Source: Angiostrongylus vasorum (lineage: Eukaryota; Nematoda; Chromadorea; Rhabditida; Metastrongylidae). From it: a stretch of DNA of 64,000 nucleotides. The position numbers and the translations under genes are program-made. Shown here in pieces: positions 46,398 to 56,910 of this stretch. Below the pieces are notes generated by a model, which made no database searches, was not told the origin of the DNA, and saw only the letters and a list, made by a program, of their open reading frames with translations. The stretch lies in assembly GCA_018806985.1 (NCBI GenBank), contig JADANN010000130.1, positions 1 to 64,000 of the forward strand. Reading direction: 5' to 3'. The first letter of the stretch is position 1; each line of letters opens with the position of its first letter.

Positions 46398-46825
46398 GTG
46401 AGTGATTCTGCAACATCTCGCTTTTGTAAAGCAGAGCTCATGCACAAATGACAAGGAAAACCTAAAAAATCGTTAATGGTTACGTTTCCAATTCTTTAAC
46501 CAATATTAACAAATAATGAAAAAAAATAGTACAAAAAAAAAGAAAGGCAACAATAGTTAATAACCAAAATAGTAAGAGTGCTAATAATGACCTGTAATAA
46601 CACGTTTTTTGCAAACAATTCGGATCGTCTATGGAGAAATGAAACCAGCGAACATTGTTGATATCCGTCTTTTCTTTAAATAGAGATTATGGCGTGATCA
46701 AAAAACAAGTAAAGAGAAAGCAGAAGCCGAAGCGCAAGACGAGGATGGCAATGTCTTCCCGTCTGCTGGAAAACAGTCTGCGCGCCTTGAAGGCTATCGT
46801 GCGAAACACACATGCAGCAAAACAG

Positions 46826-46863
46826 TAGCTGATATTTCGGCAGTATCGCCTCCTTCAGAGCCT
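46826..46863 (-). ncRNA. Hammerhead-like motif, PLE copy 7 end
   Basis: AGGCT, CTGAAGG, A, GGCG/TGCC stem II with loop ATAC less one pair, GAAATATC, AGCTAC. Only two core or stem III changes against the copy at 132-169 (A9 to G, ACGT to ATAT, the latter still self-complementary). Confidence 0.55.
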
Positions 46864-46992
46864 GGAAGGGTCTATTGATACGTGATTTACAGAGCTAAAT
46901 AGCAACCCCACAAGATAAGCCTGAAAGGAAAGCAAATATCAAAAACAAATGGTTTGTCCGAAACAAAATTCCGTTTATCTTGTTTTTTATTA

Positions 46993-47389
46993 CTTGCTTG
47001 ATACTTGATAGTTGAATGACCCGTCCTCACTGGTTGTGCGGACCAACATAACCTCCATTTTTCGGAGATTTGCTAATTAAGCTATTGTGGTTTTCTGGGA
47101 TCTCGAGGTCAGCTTAGCCAAAGTCTGCCCCGGGTCTTCACCACCACAGGCATTCGCAGCCCCTTGTGGATCAGAGGGAAGATTTGCCACCATGCGACTT
47201 TGATACCAGGGTACGGTGGTGGACCCTGGTGTTGGTTTACTCTTAGCTAGGCTTCATGATGGAAACTCCACACTCCCCAGCTTGGGAGATTCTGCCAGGA
47301 GGATGATTCCGCTGCAGTACATATCAGCCCGACACAGAGGAACACCTCCCAGCCACTATGGGGCAGTCAACCGTTGGAAGGTCGCCTTG
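46993..47389 (-). mobile_element. AAGT-tailed SINE-like element, copy 2, inserted in PLE
   Basis: Inverse of the element at 10484-10869. It splits the PLE within TTTATTAGCG. The left flank TTATTA and right flank TTGATTAGCG suggest a short ATTA duplication. Nested position shows that it is younger than the PLE insertion. Confidence 0.7.
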
Positions 47390-48004
47390 ATTAGCGCTGA
47401 AATAAGTGTAACCATAAAGTTGTGCTTAAGAAGATCACATCTAGAGGAATCGGTATCGATAACTGATTAGTCAGCGGATAGTCTTCGCCGTCAGTTTTTT
47501 CCGTAACCGCCTATACCTTCGTCTATGTGAAACATAGAATTCTGTAATTTGCCCTCATATCAGGGACGGTTACTGCATGAGTTCATTGTTCACGGTATAG
47601 CTATTCTCTTGTAAAACTTGCGGAGGAAAAAATATTGGCGAAACAAGTAGACTATTATGTATCCGTATAAAAGAACACCTAGACGGTAGCCCACTAGGAA
47701 TAATTAGGATACAAAAGCATGGCGGAAACAATTTTGATACAAGAGTCACTGTACTCGCACAGTATGGTAAGACTCAAACGTGCAAACTTCTTGACGCTTT
47801 TTGGATAAATTCCGGGGATCCAAAAGATGAATAGCAGGGCAGGATTCCCAGAAATCACATGTCATTTAGCCCCGTATCACAGAGCTGATCTTTTATCTGG
47901 AGTGAAGCAGTCATCAACCGAATGCGGCTCTAAGCGGCTGTTCTTCCCTAGTGGAAGGCACGTAAAAAACTGTGGGTTTTTTTCGGGAAGCATTTGATCG
48001 TTTT

Positions 48005-48260
48005 GTTGCCGTTCCAGCGGACGGGTGATTGCTGATGGCAAAGAGATCGATAGAACTAGCTGGAGAGACAGGCGAAACGAAGGACCCGCATGGTGTGGTG
48101 GTGAGCGCGCTACCCCCGGAAAGGACAATAGCGCGTTCGTTCCCCCACCATAGGTACCTGCGGTCCAGAGTTTTGCAAATATCTCAGCATTGTTGTGGTT
48201 GTATTTCACATAATACCCTGCAATGAAGAAAAGGAAGCCAGTAAATAAAAAGTGGTTACA
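48005..48260 (+). repeat. SINE1 copy (well preserved)
   Basis: GACGGGTGATTGCTGATGGC, AGCTGGAGAGACAGGCGAAA, ATGGTGTGGTGGTGAGCGCG, GCGTTCGTTCCCCCACC, TTTTGCAAATATCTCAGCAT, TGTATTTCACATAATACCC, TGCAATGAAGAAA. Confidence 0.78.
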
Positions 48261-48269
48261 TTCTAGTGA

Positions 48270-48860
48270 TTCTATTTCCTATCGTGATAACCACCTCCAC
48301 GTTTTTGTTGTTGCATCGAATACAACCCCGATTTGGAACTGAGAATTTAAAGACCAAGGGAGGAAAGTTTAAAATAAGATACGTTTACACAGGACAATGG
48401 CATCAAAGCAAAATTGGTGGAATGACAACGATTCAGACCTGATGCCTATTATTCTCAAGGGCATAACACAAAACTCAGTGACAACCTTCAAGACACGACA
48501 CGCACCTCGACTGATTCAGTTATCGCCATGCACAGCAAGTGAGCCGCGTGCTGTACTTTCGATTTGTTATCCATGAGTATGAAGAACACATTGTTTTACG
48601 TTTATAGACGAAAAGTTCTCAAGAACTTCTTGAAACTGCAATGAATCTTCAGAATCTCCGATTGCCAGAATGAAGCATTCGTATGGAAAAGTGAATATTT
48701 TTCAAAACAATTTTCCATCCTTCCTTGGTGGAACTCTGGATGTAGGGTTTTCCAAGAAAAAAAAGACGTTAATGCCATCACACGCTGCATAGCAGTTCTG
48801 TAAATTGGTGAGCGTGTTCTTCTGCTGCTCACTAGTGAAAAATGTGAAAGTGCTAATGTA
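48270..48860 (+). repeat. Dispersed repeat 'K', copy 2
   Basis: Counterpart of 36090-36690: GTTGCATCGAATACAACCCC, GACCTGATGCCTATTATTC, CTTTCGATTTGTTATCCATG, GACGTTAATGCCATCACACG. Confidence 0.7.
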
Positions 48861-48959
48861 CCGTGACTGATGTGAGCAAAATTATGACTTCATTTAATTT
48901 TGGTATGAATATCCATGCACTTTGCTTTCACTGGTAACCTGATACGAGGTTGTTACCAA

Positions 48960-49290
48960 ATATTCATTCTCCTAAAGGTTTGACGCCTTCTTCTTTCTCA
49001 GAGGCAATGATACGTGTCGATTTTCCACAGTAGTTCTTCCTCTCGATGCGGCTCGTTTGTCATTGTATCAAGTAGAATCTTTTTCGGTGGATGAAGGCAC
49101 GATCGGGTAAGGTTTCCTTACTGAAGAGGTGCTGCACTGAAAAAGATTCGACTCGCTACGACGACGAAGACACCACATCGACAGGACAAACGACTGTGAA
49201 TAATCGCCTTGGATCACTGGCTCCGATTAAGACGAAGACGTCAAAACGTTAGCCGGGTAAATACGACCTCGTGTTAGTTTACCAATGAAA
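48960..49290. repeat. Head-to-head inverted pair of hammerhead repeats
   Basis: The left arm in minus orientation (TTTCTCAGAGGCAATGATAC, CACAGTAGTTCTTCCTCTCG) and right arm in plus orientation (GAAAAAGATTCGACTCGCTA, CGACGACGAAGACACC, ACTGGCTCCGATTAAGACGA, AGACGTCAAAACGTTAGCC) are duplicates of 36800-37140. Core bases are decayed in both arms. Confidence 0.6.
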
Positions 49291-49639
49291 TATGGTGCAT
49301 TGATCACTCATACCGAAAGTTGGTTTACCATGATATTACGTAGCTGTGTGCAAGCTTTTCTAATACCGATTTCTTCAGAATTGGTTATCTATTGTGAAGT
49401 AACGAACCAGTGTCGGCCGATCGATGAAAAAAGGTGCATTAAAAAAGCGTTTTATCCTCTGAAGCTATGCAAGCCTATGGTTGAGTAGATTGCTTGTCTA
49501 TTTTACTCTACCTTATTCCGAAGAAGGATAAACCGCTAAGACGTCGGCTATTAGGAAATAGTAAACCCTTTAATGACAAGTTCTTGTTTACCCTTTCAAG
49601 GAAAACTGAAATTTTATATTTATATTATTCCTTCGTTGA

Positions 49640-49835
49640 TAAGCATACACAAGGTTGACAAATATATTTGCTTTCGGCTAACGTTTCGACGTCTTCGTCT
49701 TTCACCAGAGCCGATGTTCCGAGTCGATGTTCCACGCATGTTCTTCGTCTCGATGTGGCTGCTTTGCCTTCGCGACAAGTCAGGTCTTCCTCAGCGGGCC
49801 ATCTCCTCGAAGGAGCCATGCTCAGTCGGTGATGC
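49640..49835 (-). repeat. Hammerhead-bearing retrozyme-like repeat
   Basis: Body on the minus strand: GACCTGACTTGTCGCGAAGG, CATCGAGACGAAGAACATG, GAACATCGACTCGGAACATC. The motif at 49674-49714 follows: TCGGCT, CTGGTGA, an AA spacer, GACGAAGACGTC, GAAACGTT, AGCCGA. Stem I and stem II pair perfectly. The single serious defect is CTGA to CTGG. Confidence 0.6.
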
Positions 49836-50014
49836 CCTTTTATGCAGGTTGCTAATGGTGGATATAGTGGTAATGTCCGATGATAACAATTTGTTTTTCA
49901 TCCGACAGTGCAGACTGCAGAAGTCGGTGTTATTATCAACTAGTACAAAGCATAGTAATATTTCGAAACCGACCTTCCCTTTAACCTCGGTGTGACTAAT
50001 CAGTATGTATTCCT

Positions 50015-50145
50015 TCTTTGATGAGCTTACACGAGGTATAAACATATTTATTTCGGGCTAAAGTTTTGACGTTTTGGTCTTCATCGCACGGTTGTTCTTC
50101 GCCCCATTGCGGCGGCTTCGCCTTCGCGTCGAGTTAGGTCGGCGC
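50015..50145 (-). repeat. Decayed hammerhead repeat
   Basis: Minus strand: ACCGTGCGATGAAGACCAAA, ACGTCAAAACTTTAGCCCGA. Recognisable by order and flanks but with several core changes. Confidence 0.5.
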
Positions 50146-50194
50146 GGGGCTACTTGTTTAGCTCTACTCAGCGTTCATAAAATTATCATTTCAT

Positions 50195-50420
50195 AGCCGA
50201 TTGCGATGACAATGCTTTCGATTTTTCCAAAGTTGGAGATTGGCTAACACAGTGGGATTGAGTGGCACCTTCAGCTCTATTCACCGCTTCGATCACTACA
50301 GTAATGCGACTCGCATGCTGAAAGAAATGTTTCCATTCACCACATGTCTCTTCAGATGGATTCTCTTGAGGGCGCAGCCGCCACCAAACATTTCTTCCAA
50401 AATCTGATGTCAAGCCTTCG
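50195..50420 (+). repeat. Fragment of the 2.2-kb segment
   Basis: CTTTCGATTTTTCCAAAG, GTGGCACCTTCAGCTCTATTC and GCTTCGATCACTACAGTAATG match 14280-14420 and 28060-28110. Confidence 0.5.
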
Positions 50421-50754
50421 TATAGTAAGCAGTTGTCGAACGAGTTCTACTGTTGCTCACTTGCGAAAATACTATAATCCAATTCGCAGTTCTTTTTCAA
50501 GTATGACCAACCAATATTCACTTCTAAGCGCCGCTATAGGTGAAGTTGTGAATTAACACAATAACATGAATGAATTGATGGAGTTAACCACCAAACCACA
50601 AGAATGCAAGGTTTCCTACTTTTCAGGTGCTCATTTTTTTAAAAAATTAAGAAAAAAAAAGAATGAATCAGTGATGGTTCCGCAGTCGTTAGATAAACGC
50701 AGTGTGGCTTCAACATCTAAGGTGCGCAACAACATGTTTTATTTGACTTTCCTC

Positions 50755-51190
50755 GTTGAAGACCGGCTGTTTGGAACACGATTTTCTTGAAGCATGAATT
50801 CTGCGGATAGCTGTAGGGCAATCTCGTGTTTCACGCTAAGAGAAAGGTTTCCACGGCGTGATTCTAAACAGCCGCAAAATAAAAAATCTAGTTTTGAGGA
50901 GTTTTAAGAAATATTGGGTATATTTCCAAATGACTCTGTGGAGTGCGATTTATTAGGATTAGCTGTACTCTAATTTTTAATGTTGTGTGCTACCAGAAGC
51001 GTATTCAAATAGGAACGTCAACTTTCATTTCTTTTTGCAGACGAGAATCCTTTTCGCCTTTGTTCTTATCTGCCTTCGGTGTTTCCTCAAAGAAAGTCTG
51101 AAGAACCCTCCGTTGGAAATTCAAATGTGGTTCAGTCAGTTGCAAACTTGTTTTTTTCCTTTGCTAAGTTGCAAAATATCAACCATTTCC
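50755..51190 (+). repeat. Block repeated inverted at 61500-61860
   Basis: GGAACACGATTTTCTTGAA, GCGATTTATTAGGATTAG and CGAGAATCCTTTTCGCC align with the reverse complement of 61500-61850. Both copies hold a short open frame with the common residues TRILF, CFLKE and LKN. No family recognised. Confidence 0.5.
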
Positions 51191-51199
51191 TCATAGTGA

Positions 51200-52060
51200 C
51201 AGATTCCCAAGATCCTAACAAATTACTATTACAGCATTATCGGAGATCTTTTGTGAGTTACTGCAACGACAACCATTCGCCATAAAGAATTCCACACGTT
51301 CTGCCGAATGTACTGGATTGTGAAAAAAGAAACATATAGAGGAAAGGGCAAGCTCTAAATAACTAATACGAATTCGTGTACAGCTAGGAAAAGGCTGAAA
51401 GTTGTACTTTCAAGATTTTTTTACCTCACTGCAAAATCCTCGTTATTTTGTGAAGCACTACCATAATTGCGCTGAGATGTTCGCAAAACTCCAGACTGCA
51501 GTTGTAAGCATAAACTTGTAATGAATGAGGTTGACCCACTGCAATCAGCGTATTGTCGATTGCATGAAAGTTGGTGACAATTATTTGAGGAACTTGTGCA
51601 CATAATCCAGAAGTTCGATATTGTAACCCTTTAAGTAGAAATATAAGATTGCTTTGAATTGACGGCTAGATTACCAATTCTGGGAATGGTGAGGTACGGA
51701 ATAAAATGCCACTCTTCCCACGGTGAAGTGAAGGGCTGGTAACCCCTTAACCCAGCTTCCTTTAGGATTTCAAGAGATATTGTCTTTCTCACATACTTAA
51801 AATTTCAGTAATTTCAAATGAGTGGGGCGTTCGTCAAGTTCAATCGCCAAACCGTCAAGTTGTTACCAGGCATTCCCGCAATACTCTGTTTCATATACGG
51901 CGTGGATCCCAAAACTTCCTCCATATTATTCGTTTCTTCGAATCCGTCTTCCTCGATGGTTTTCGATCTTTCGAATATGGTCTCGACAGATCCTTTAAGA
52001 AGATTCTTGTTTCACGTAAACATAGTTGAACTTTGGTAGACATTGCGCTATCTGGAATGA
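51200..52060. other. No assignable gene
   Basis: Sequence up to the SINE2 at 52078 shows no recognised repeat. The plus frame at 51818-52039 is not supported by splice sites or homology I can see. Confidence 0.35.
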
Positions 52061-52077
52061 AGTTTGATACCATGACA

Positions 52078-52371
52078 GAAAGGGCGCATGTGGCGCAGTG
52101 GTCGGAGACGTCCTGCAACACAAGTCTGATCGAACCCCGCGCCCACAGCCCACCACCAGGCCTTCCATACCTCCGGGTTTGGCAAATTAATACCAGACTT
52201 GTATGGGAGGGTAGCAGCACTGGCTCGATATATCGGTAGGCCACGGCGAATCGTCGCAAAGGCCAGATATGCATTCAGTCATCTCCAACGATGCTTAATG
52301 AGGTCGAATGCATGACGCATCCCTCAGGTATTGATCAATGCCGAGAGCTTTACCCCTCTACTTAATCCTTT
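52078..52371 (+). repeat. SINE2 copy with target-site duplication
   Basis: A tRNA-derived SINE: A box TGGCGCAGTGG (52091-52101), B box GATCGAACCCC (52128-52138), body CCTCCGGGTTTGGCAAATTA and CATCTCCAACGATGCTTAAT, and a pyrimidine-rich tail ending TTAATCCTT. It is bounded by a perfect 10-bp duplication TACCATGACA (52068-52077 and 52372-52381), the mark of target-primed insertion. Confidence 0.88.
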
Positions 52372-52789
52372 TACCATGACAAGAGTTGATACAAAGTTGA
52401 ACATAAAGTGAAAGAAAAGTATGCGAGGCATAACTATTGCTGACCTCTGAACGCCACCAGATGCAAATGTTTCTCCACGTCCAAACGAGCGAGAAGATAT
52501 TTGTTTCAATTGGTCCTCACTCAACACCTCATCACAATCATTAACAATTTTTGATCTTTCACAGCTTGGACCTCTGTCTTCTTTTTTTTCCCTTTCTGTC
52601 TTTACTGACAGTAGTGTGTAAAGGGTGTGAGCATTTTCTCAAATCATGACTGTGGAGATTTAATGATGGTTGTTTTTTTATTTGCGGAATTTTCGTTCAT
52701 TTGGTAGTTGAAGCACAGTAGATTCACAGCATTGTCTTCTTAGTATAAATTGTTTTCTTACTAGAACTTTTTTTGACCGACTCCTCTCA

Positions 52790-52985
52790 CCATGTCTCCT
52801 TTCCTTGATAAGCTCAGGCGAGCTTGATAGACAATCCTTTTCTCCGCTAAGGTTACGACGTCTTCGTCTCTATCATACGATCCCAGTCGATGGTCCACGG
52901 TTGTTTGTACTTTCGCTGTAGCGTCTTCGTCTTCGCATTGAATCCGATCTTCCTGGGCAGTAGATAAAAGCTATACATCGTGATT
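52790..52985 (-). repeat. Decayed hammerhead repeat
   Basis: Minus strand: CAGGAAGATCGGATTCAATG, CGAAGACGAAGACGCTACAG, CCATCGACTGGGATCGTATG, ATAGAGACGAAGACGTCGTA. The flank GATAAGCTCAGGCGAGCTTG matches the copy at 43200. Confidence 0.55.
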
Positions 52986-52989
52986 TCGA

Positions 52990-53295
52990 CTCCATCCTAG
53001 GCTAACTGGGTTTAATGCCGAATTGTTCTTCCCAGATTATTCCCGTTGATAGGTGGTTGCTGATAGGGACTGTTAGGGTAGAAAGTCAGCTTGAGAGAAA
53101 TACAGAAAGAAGGCGTCAATGGTGCCGTGCGTGATACGGGAAGCCCCGGAAAGAGTAATCGCGGTTCGATCTGGCCTAGGATCCCAAGTTTTGCAAGTAT
53201 CTCAACATCAGTGTGGTTGTACCTGACGGTTTGTCGTAAAATTGAGGATGACGTTCCCTACTTATATAGATCAGCGAAAAAAAAGCCTGAAATCT
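52990..53295 (+). repeat. SINE1 copy at start of unit D
   Basis: GGGTTTAATGCCGAATTG, GTGGTTGCTGATAGGGACTG, GGCGTCAATGGTGCCG, AGTAATCGCGGTTCGATCTG (B-box-like), GCAAGTATCTCAACATCAG and CTGACGGTTTGTCG. Confidence 0.7.
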
Positions 53296-53399
53296 GCGAG
53301 TTATGAACTCACTGCTTACATTACACAGGGATAGAAATGTTTGACCTCCTCCCGTGGTAGTTGCAGGGCAAGGAACTCGGGCAAGGACATTGGTAGAAC

Positions 53400-54240
53400 T
53401 GTTGAATACCATGGCCAACGGCAATATAAAGCCGGGGCCAGTGGGACTTTTACTGAGCGTTGAGGAGAAATTTAGTAGCTTTTGCTGCAAAACAGTTATA
53501 GTTCCTATTTGCAACAACAATTAACGAAAAATGGCAATAATTTGCTCTATTATACCTATTTTTTTTAGAACTTTTTTCCCATTCTTCTCTGATGTATGGA
53601 CTCATTCTTTTCATCAAAATCTGATCGGATCACGAGAACTTTTGGCTTTCTGTAAGAAACGTTCCTAGCAGCAAATTGTTAAGCTGGGAATGGTATTCGT
53701 TAAAATCAGATACTCTTACTGACCTCTCCCACTTAGTCAGGCTATAAATCCTCCAATATTAAAGGAATGGATGGTCGAATGATAGGCAGAACAAGAACAT
53801 CTGCAGAACTTCACTGAAGAGCGGAAAGAAGTCAGTATGAGAAAAAAAGAGAAACAGTGTCAAAATTGATGATGGGCCAAATAATTATATTAGGACTTCA
53901 GGTTTCGTTTTGAGTCACAAAAATGCTTCACTTTTTTTCGGAATTGACAAAGCACTGAGATGAGGACGGAAATTGGACGTTGTGAAGAACGCGAATGACG
54001 TCGGCTGTCGCTTCCTCAGTAAACTTTTCAGTCCTTTCGGGTTTCTGGCGAAGCCGAATGTTTAAAGAAGAATATCAGTTGCTGCCAACCTTGCCTGTTG
54101 AATCACATTGCGTTTGTGTAGCCGCTGCAGAATCACCACTGATTCAGTCCTTTCTTTTAGAATTTTAGAAAATGATTACCTAGAAAGTTCGAAATGTCCC
54201 ATTCTTGCAGCAAGCCGTTAACCCGATCGTTTCATTTTAG
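53400..54240 (+). repeat. Duplication-unit block a, copy D
   Basis: Matches 11270-12150 and 25060-25750 (AAAGCCGG.GCCAGTGGG, AAATTTAGTAGCTTTTGCTGC, AATGCTTCACTTTTTTTCGG, GCGTTTGTGTAGCCGCTGCAGAATCACCA). Confidence 0.6.
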
Positions 54241-54439
54241 GTTTTCATGTTGCTTCAATGGAACGTGTTCATCGAGCTCCCGAGACACTCGCAGGTTCGA
54301 AACCAACCTGAGGTTACGATTTCTACTCTCATACCGGCATCCTCATGTTTCACATAATACACAACAGGATGTATTGCCACCATAAAAACAGACAACATGG
54401 AACGGTAGTGGATCGAATCCGTCTCTTAAAAAAAACTCA

Positions 54440-54640
54440 CGCCCGAGTGAGACTGCATGATAAGAGCGGTGTTCACTTCTACTGACTCGAGACGGCGGCG
54501 AATACGCACATCGTAGGGAGAAACGACTGCGGATCATGGACTAGAATGGCCGTGGCTCTGAAGAAGAAGAATGTGGCCGAACGCTACTCCAGTAAATGCT
54601 TTTCACAATCTGGTGTTAGCTTAACAATCTCAGGAAATAT
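54440..54640 (+). repeat. Decayed hammerhead repeat
   Basis: AGAGCGGTGTTCACTTCTAC, CGGCGAATACGCACATCG, CGACTGCGGATCATGGACTA, GTGGCTCTGAAGAAGAAGAA, TGTGGCCGAACGCTACTCC. Order and flank (CTGGTGTTAGCTTAACAAT) fit the family. Stem II is lost. Confidence 0.5.
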
Positions 54641-54784
54641 TGACTGTTCATGCAAAAGTGAGATGAAGCTCCGATCCCGAAACTTCGTCAAAATAAGTGC
54701 TTTAGTGCATTAGCAAACCGCAATGAAAACTGCCGTTGTTGTGATTTCGAACAGAAATGAAGCACAATTTTAACCGTTTTATTT

Positions 54785-55035
54785 ACTGCCTACTCTTTTT
54801 TAATGGCAGGGTATATTGCGAAATATAACTTCAATGATGCTGAGAAATTTGCAAAACTCCGGACCGCATGTGTCTGCGGTGGGGGAACGAACGCGGTATT
54901 GTCCTTTTCCGGGGAGTAACGCATTCACCACCACACCATGCGGGTGTTTCGCTTTCGCCTGCCTCTCAGCTAGTTCTATAGATCTCTGCCATCAGCAATC
55001 ACCCACCAGCAGGATTGATCTGGGGAGCTTAATAT
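54785..55035 (-). repeat. SINE1 copy, inverted relative to the next
   Basis: On the minus strand: CCAGATCAATCCTGCTGGTG, GGTGATTGCTGATGGCAG, GTGTGGTGGTGAATGCGTTA, TTTTGCAAATTTCTCAGCAT and CTGCCATTAAAAAAGAG. Confidence 0.78.
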
Positions 55036-55129
55036 CTCAGCAGAACTGAAGTAATATTTCGCAATATACTATGCCATTAAAAAAGAATAAGCAGTAAAAA
55101 AAATGGTTAAGATTGTGATTATAACTAAG

Positions 55130-55385
55130 CCTCAACTTAACTGGGTTCATTGCAGATTTGGGCTTCCAGATCAATCTCGCTAACGGGTGATTGCTGATGA
55201 CAGAGATCGATAGAACTAGCTGAGAGAAAGGCGAAACGAAACACCCACATGGTGTGGTGGTGAACGCGTTACTTCCCGGAAAGGACAATACCGCGTTCGT
55301 TCCCCACCGCAGACACCTGCTGTCCGGGGGTTTTGCAAATATCTCAGCATCATTGAAGCACTTTTGTTAAGTGAAAACCTAGTAA
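55130..55385 (+). repeat. SINE1 copy, inverted pair partner
   Basis: TTAACTGGGTTCATTGCAGA, CTTCCAGATCAATCTCGCTA, GGGTGATTGCTGATGACAG, ATGGTGTGGTGGTGAACGCG, GTTCGTTCCCCACCGCAG and TTTTGCAAATATCTCAGCATC. With the previous copy it forms a roughly 250-bp-arm inverted repeat around a 95-bp spacer. Confidence 0.8.
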
Positions 55386-56660
55386 TTACGGTGCTCTTCT
55401 CCACTGGCTATTTCGCTGACTCACGAAAATACTATTTTGGACCAAAATTAGAATATTGTAGCGGAAAATGCTCAACTATTCGATTCAAACGACTACTTAT
55501 TCAGCTTCACTTGCCGTCCATCAAGGTCGCATAGACGGGCCGATAATTCTACAGTTTGGCTGTGCTTCCGACGTGCCATCCGCACAAGAAGAAGAACACA
55601 TTCTTTTTGAAACATTGCTTGTATTCTCCTTACGTACGGCTTCGTATTGAAAGGGCAAGAAGAACGCTGCAGCGAAACTGTTCATATCTCAGGAATCCAA
55701 TCAAAACACGGAACTGCCACAACACGGAACTGCTTATTTAGCTTTCTCCAGCATTCCCAAAATTTCGTTGTACAAGAGCCGATGGGTGTTGACGGCGTTT
55801 TCGATTTGTCGTCCGCGAAAGAGAGAAAACACAACTTTTACGTTCCGGCAGCTGGGGAATCAACGTGCTATGAATAAATGGAATCTTCAGCTTTACACAG
55901 TGCTTCGACCACTACTCTAATGCGTCTCCCACAATGAAAGAACTGTTTCACGTCACTATTTTCGATTGGCATGAAGTGCAGCCGTCAGTATAAACCGATG
56001 TTGAGCCATCGTATGGTGCACTCCAACTTCGTTAACTGGAAAATGAGTTCTGCTAGCAAAAACGTTGGAGTCACATTGAATGCTTTTGCGCAGTTGGTTT
56101 TCTACTAAGTCAAGCAACTCCTGCCCTTTATCGTTGTTTTGCATCAAAAACTTCTAAGCACTTCAAAAACGTAAAGAATGGCTCGAATCAGTTTGACCAC
56201 TAGTTATCCGAAAGCAATTTAAGGTTTTTCAGACCATGCTTTTCGAAACGTATGCAGAGCTGGATTAGATCAGCGAAGAGTTTTCACCTTTATTAGAAAA
56301 TTGGAAGGTTCAAAATGGTGGCTGAGGAAGCCACAGTCCAGGGCCTCCTCATTGCCGTTTTTTTAGAATGCCAAATTCCCTTCTCGTCTCGGTGCATTAT
56401 GAATTCGAGCAAAGTGGAGGTGCTTGTGTGCGAAAAGGAAACTAAAAGACCTAGTGTTTTCTAAGATCTGTGATCAATTCTGGAATTGTTTTCTCTTTCT
56501 CCTTCATATTGGTGGTTTCCAGGGTTTGTCGTATTCCTCGCCGCTTCTGAGTCCTTCAGGCAAACCCTGCAGTTGTTCTTGGTTTGCCTCTCAGTCGATC
56601 ATTCCACCAGCAAAGGAGAAATCATACTCGGGGTGAGTAGGAGATGCCAATGAGAGTATC
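55385..56660 (+). repeat. Unit D block upstream of gene copy D
   Basis: Parts align with 14160-14420 (TAGCGGAAAATGCTCAACTATT, TTCGATTTGTCGTCCGCGAAAG at 55800) and with the pre-gene stretch of the other units (TTCATATTGGTGGTTTCC at 56510, CCTTCAGGCAAACCCTGCAG at 56555). Short open frames are not shared between units. Confidence 0.5.
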
Positions 56661-56850
56661 AGAGCTCAGGAAACACGAACTACGCTCCATAGAAGTTCGC
56701 TGTCTTGAATGTATCGCACCGAAATGTTCTGTTGCGGTAGCTGGATTTTCGGATTTTCTTCTCAAAAGCGTACTTTTTGACGACGGCGATTTACGGTTCA
56801 CGGTTGCGAAAGTGTTTGACTGAGTAGATTTCATGTCTGTTTGATATTTC

Positions 56851-56893
56851 CAGGCTTTGAGGAAGCCGAAAAGCCAAAACATCAGCTTTACTA
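56851..56893 (+). ncRNA. Decayed PLE-type hammerhead remnant in intron 1 of copy D
   Basis: CCAGGCT, TTGAGGA, AGCCGAAAAGCC, AAAACATC, AGCTTTAC. Stem I GGCT/AGCT and the ATC-AGCT cleavage region are kept. CTGA and GAAA are mutated. Confidence 0.35.
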
Positions 56894-56910
56894 TGTATTG
56901 ATGAATACCA

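Larger units (their letters stand above)
46800..47995 (+). mobile_element. Penelope-like element, copy 7 (split by AAGT-tailed element)
   Basis: A minus-orientation 3' end (46826-46870, with hammerhead-like motif) is followed by plus-strand linker sequence (46900-46990: CCGAAACAAAATTCCGTTTATC), an inserted 400-bp element, and then the endonuclease domain from ATTAGCGCTGAAATAAGTG onward (CETRNC-like words at 47525, GVGGKNIGETSR-like region at 47620-47660) to the terminal AAGCGGCTGTTCTTCC region at 47930. All frames are broken. Confidence 0.72.

Noticed and set aside
47216..47470. Open frame spanning element and PLE
   Set aside because: It runs from the inserted AAGT-tailed element into PLE sequence, a chance fusion across an insertion boundary.
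52091..52138. tRNA gene
   Set aside because: A and B boxes are present but there is no acceptor stem or full cloverleaf, and the 3' body and target duplication show it is a SINE.
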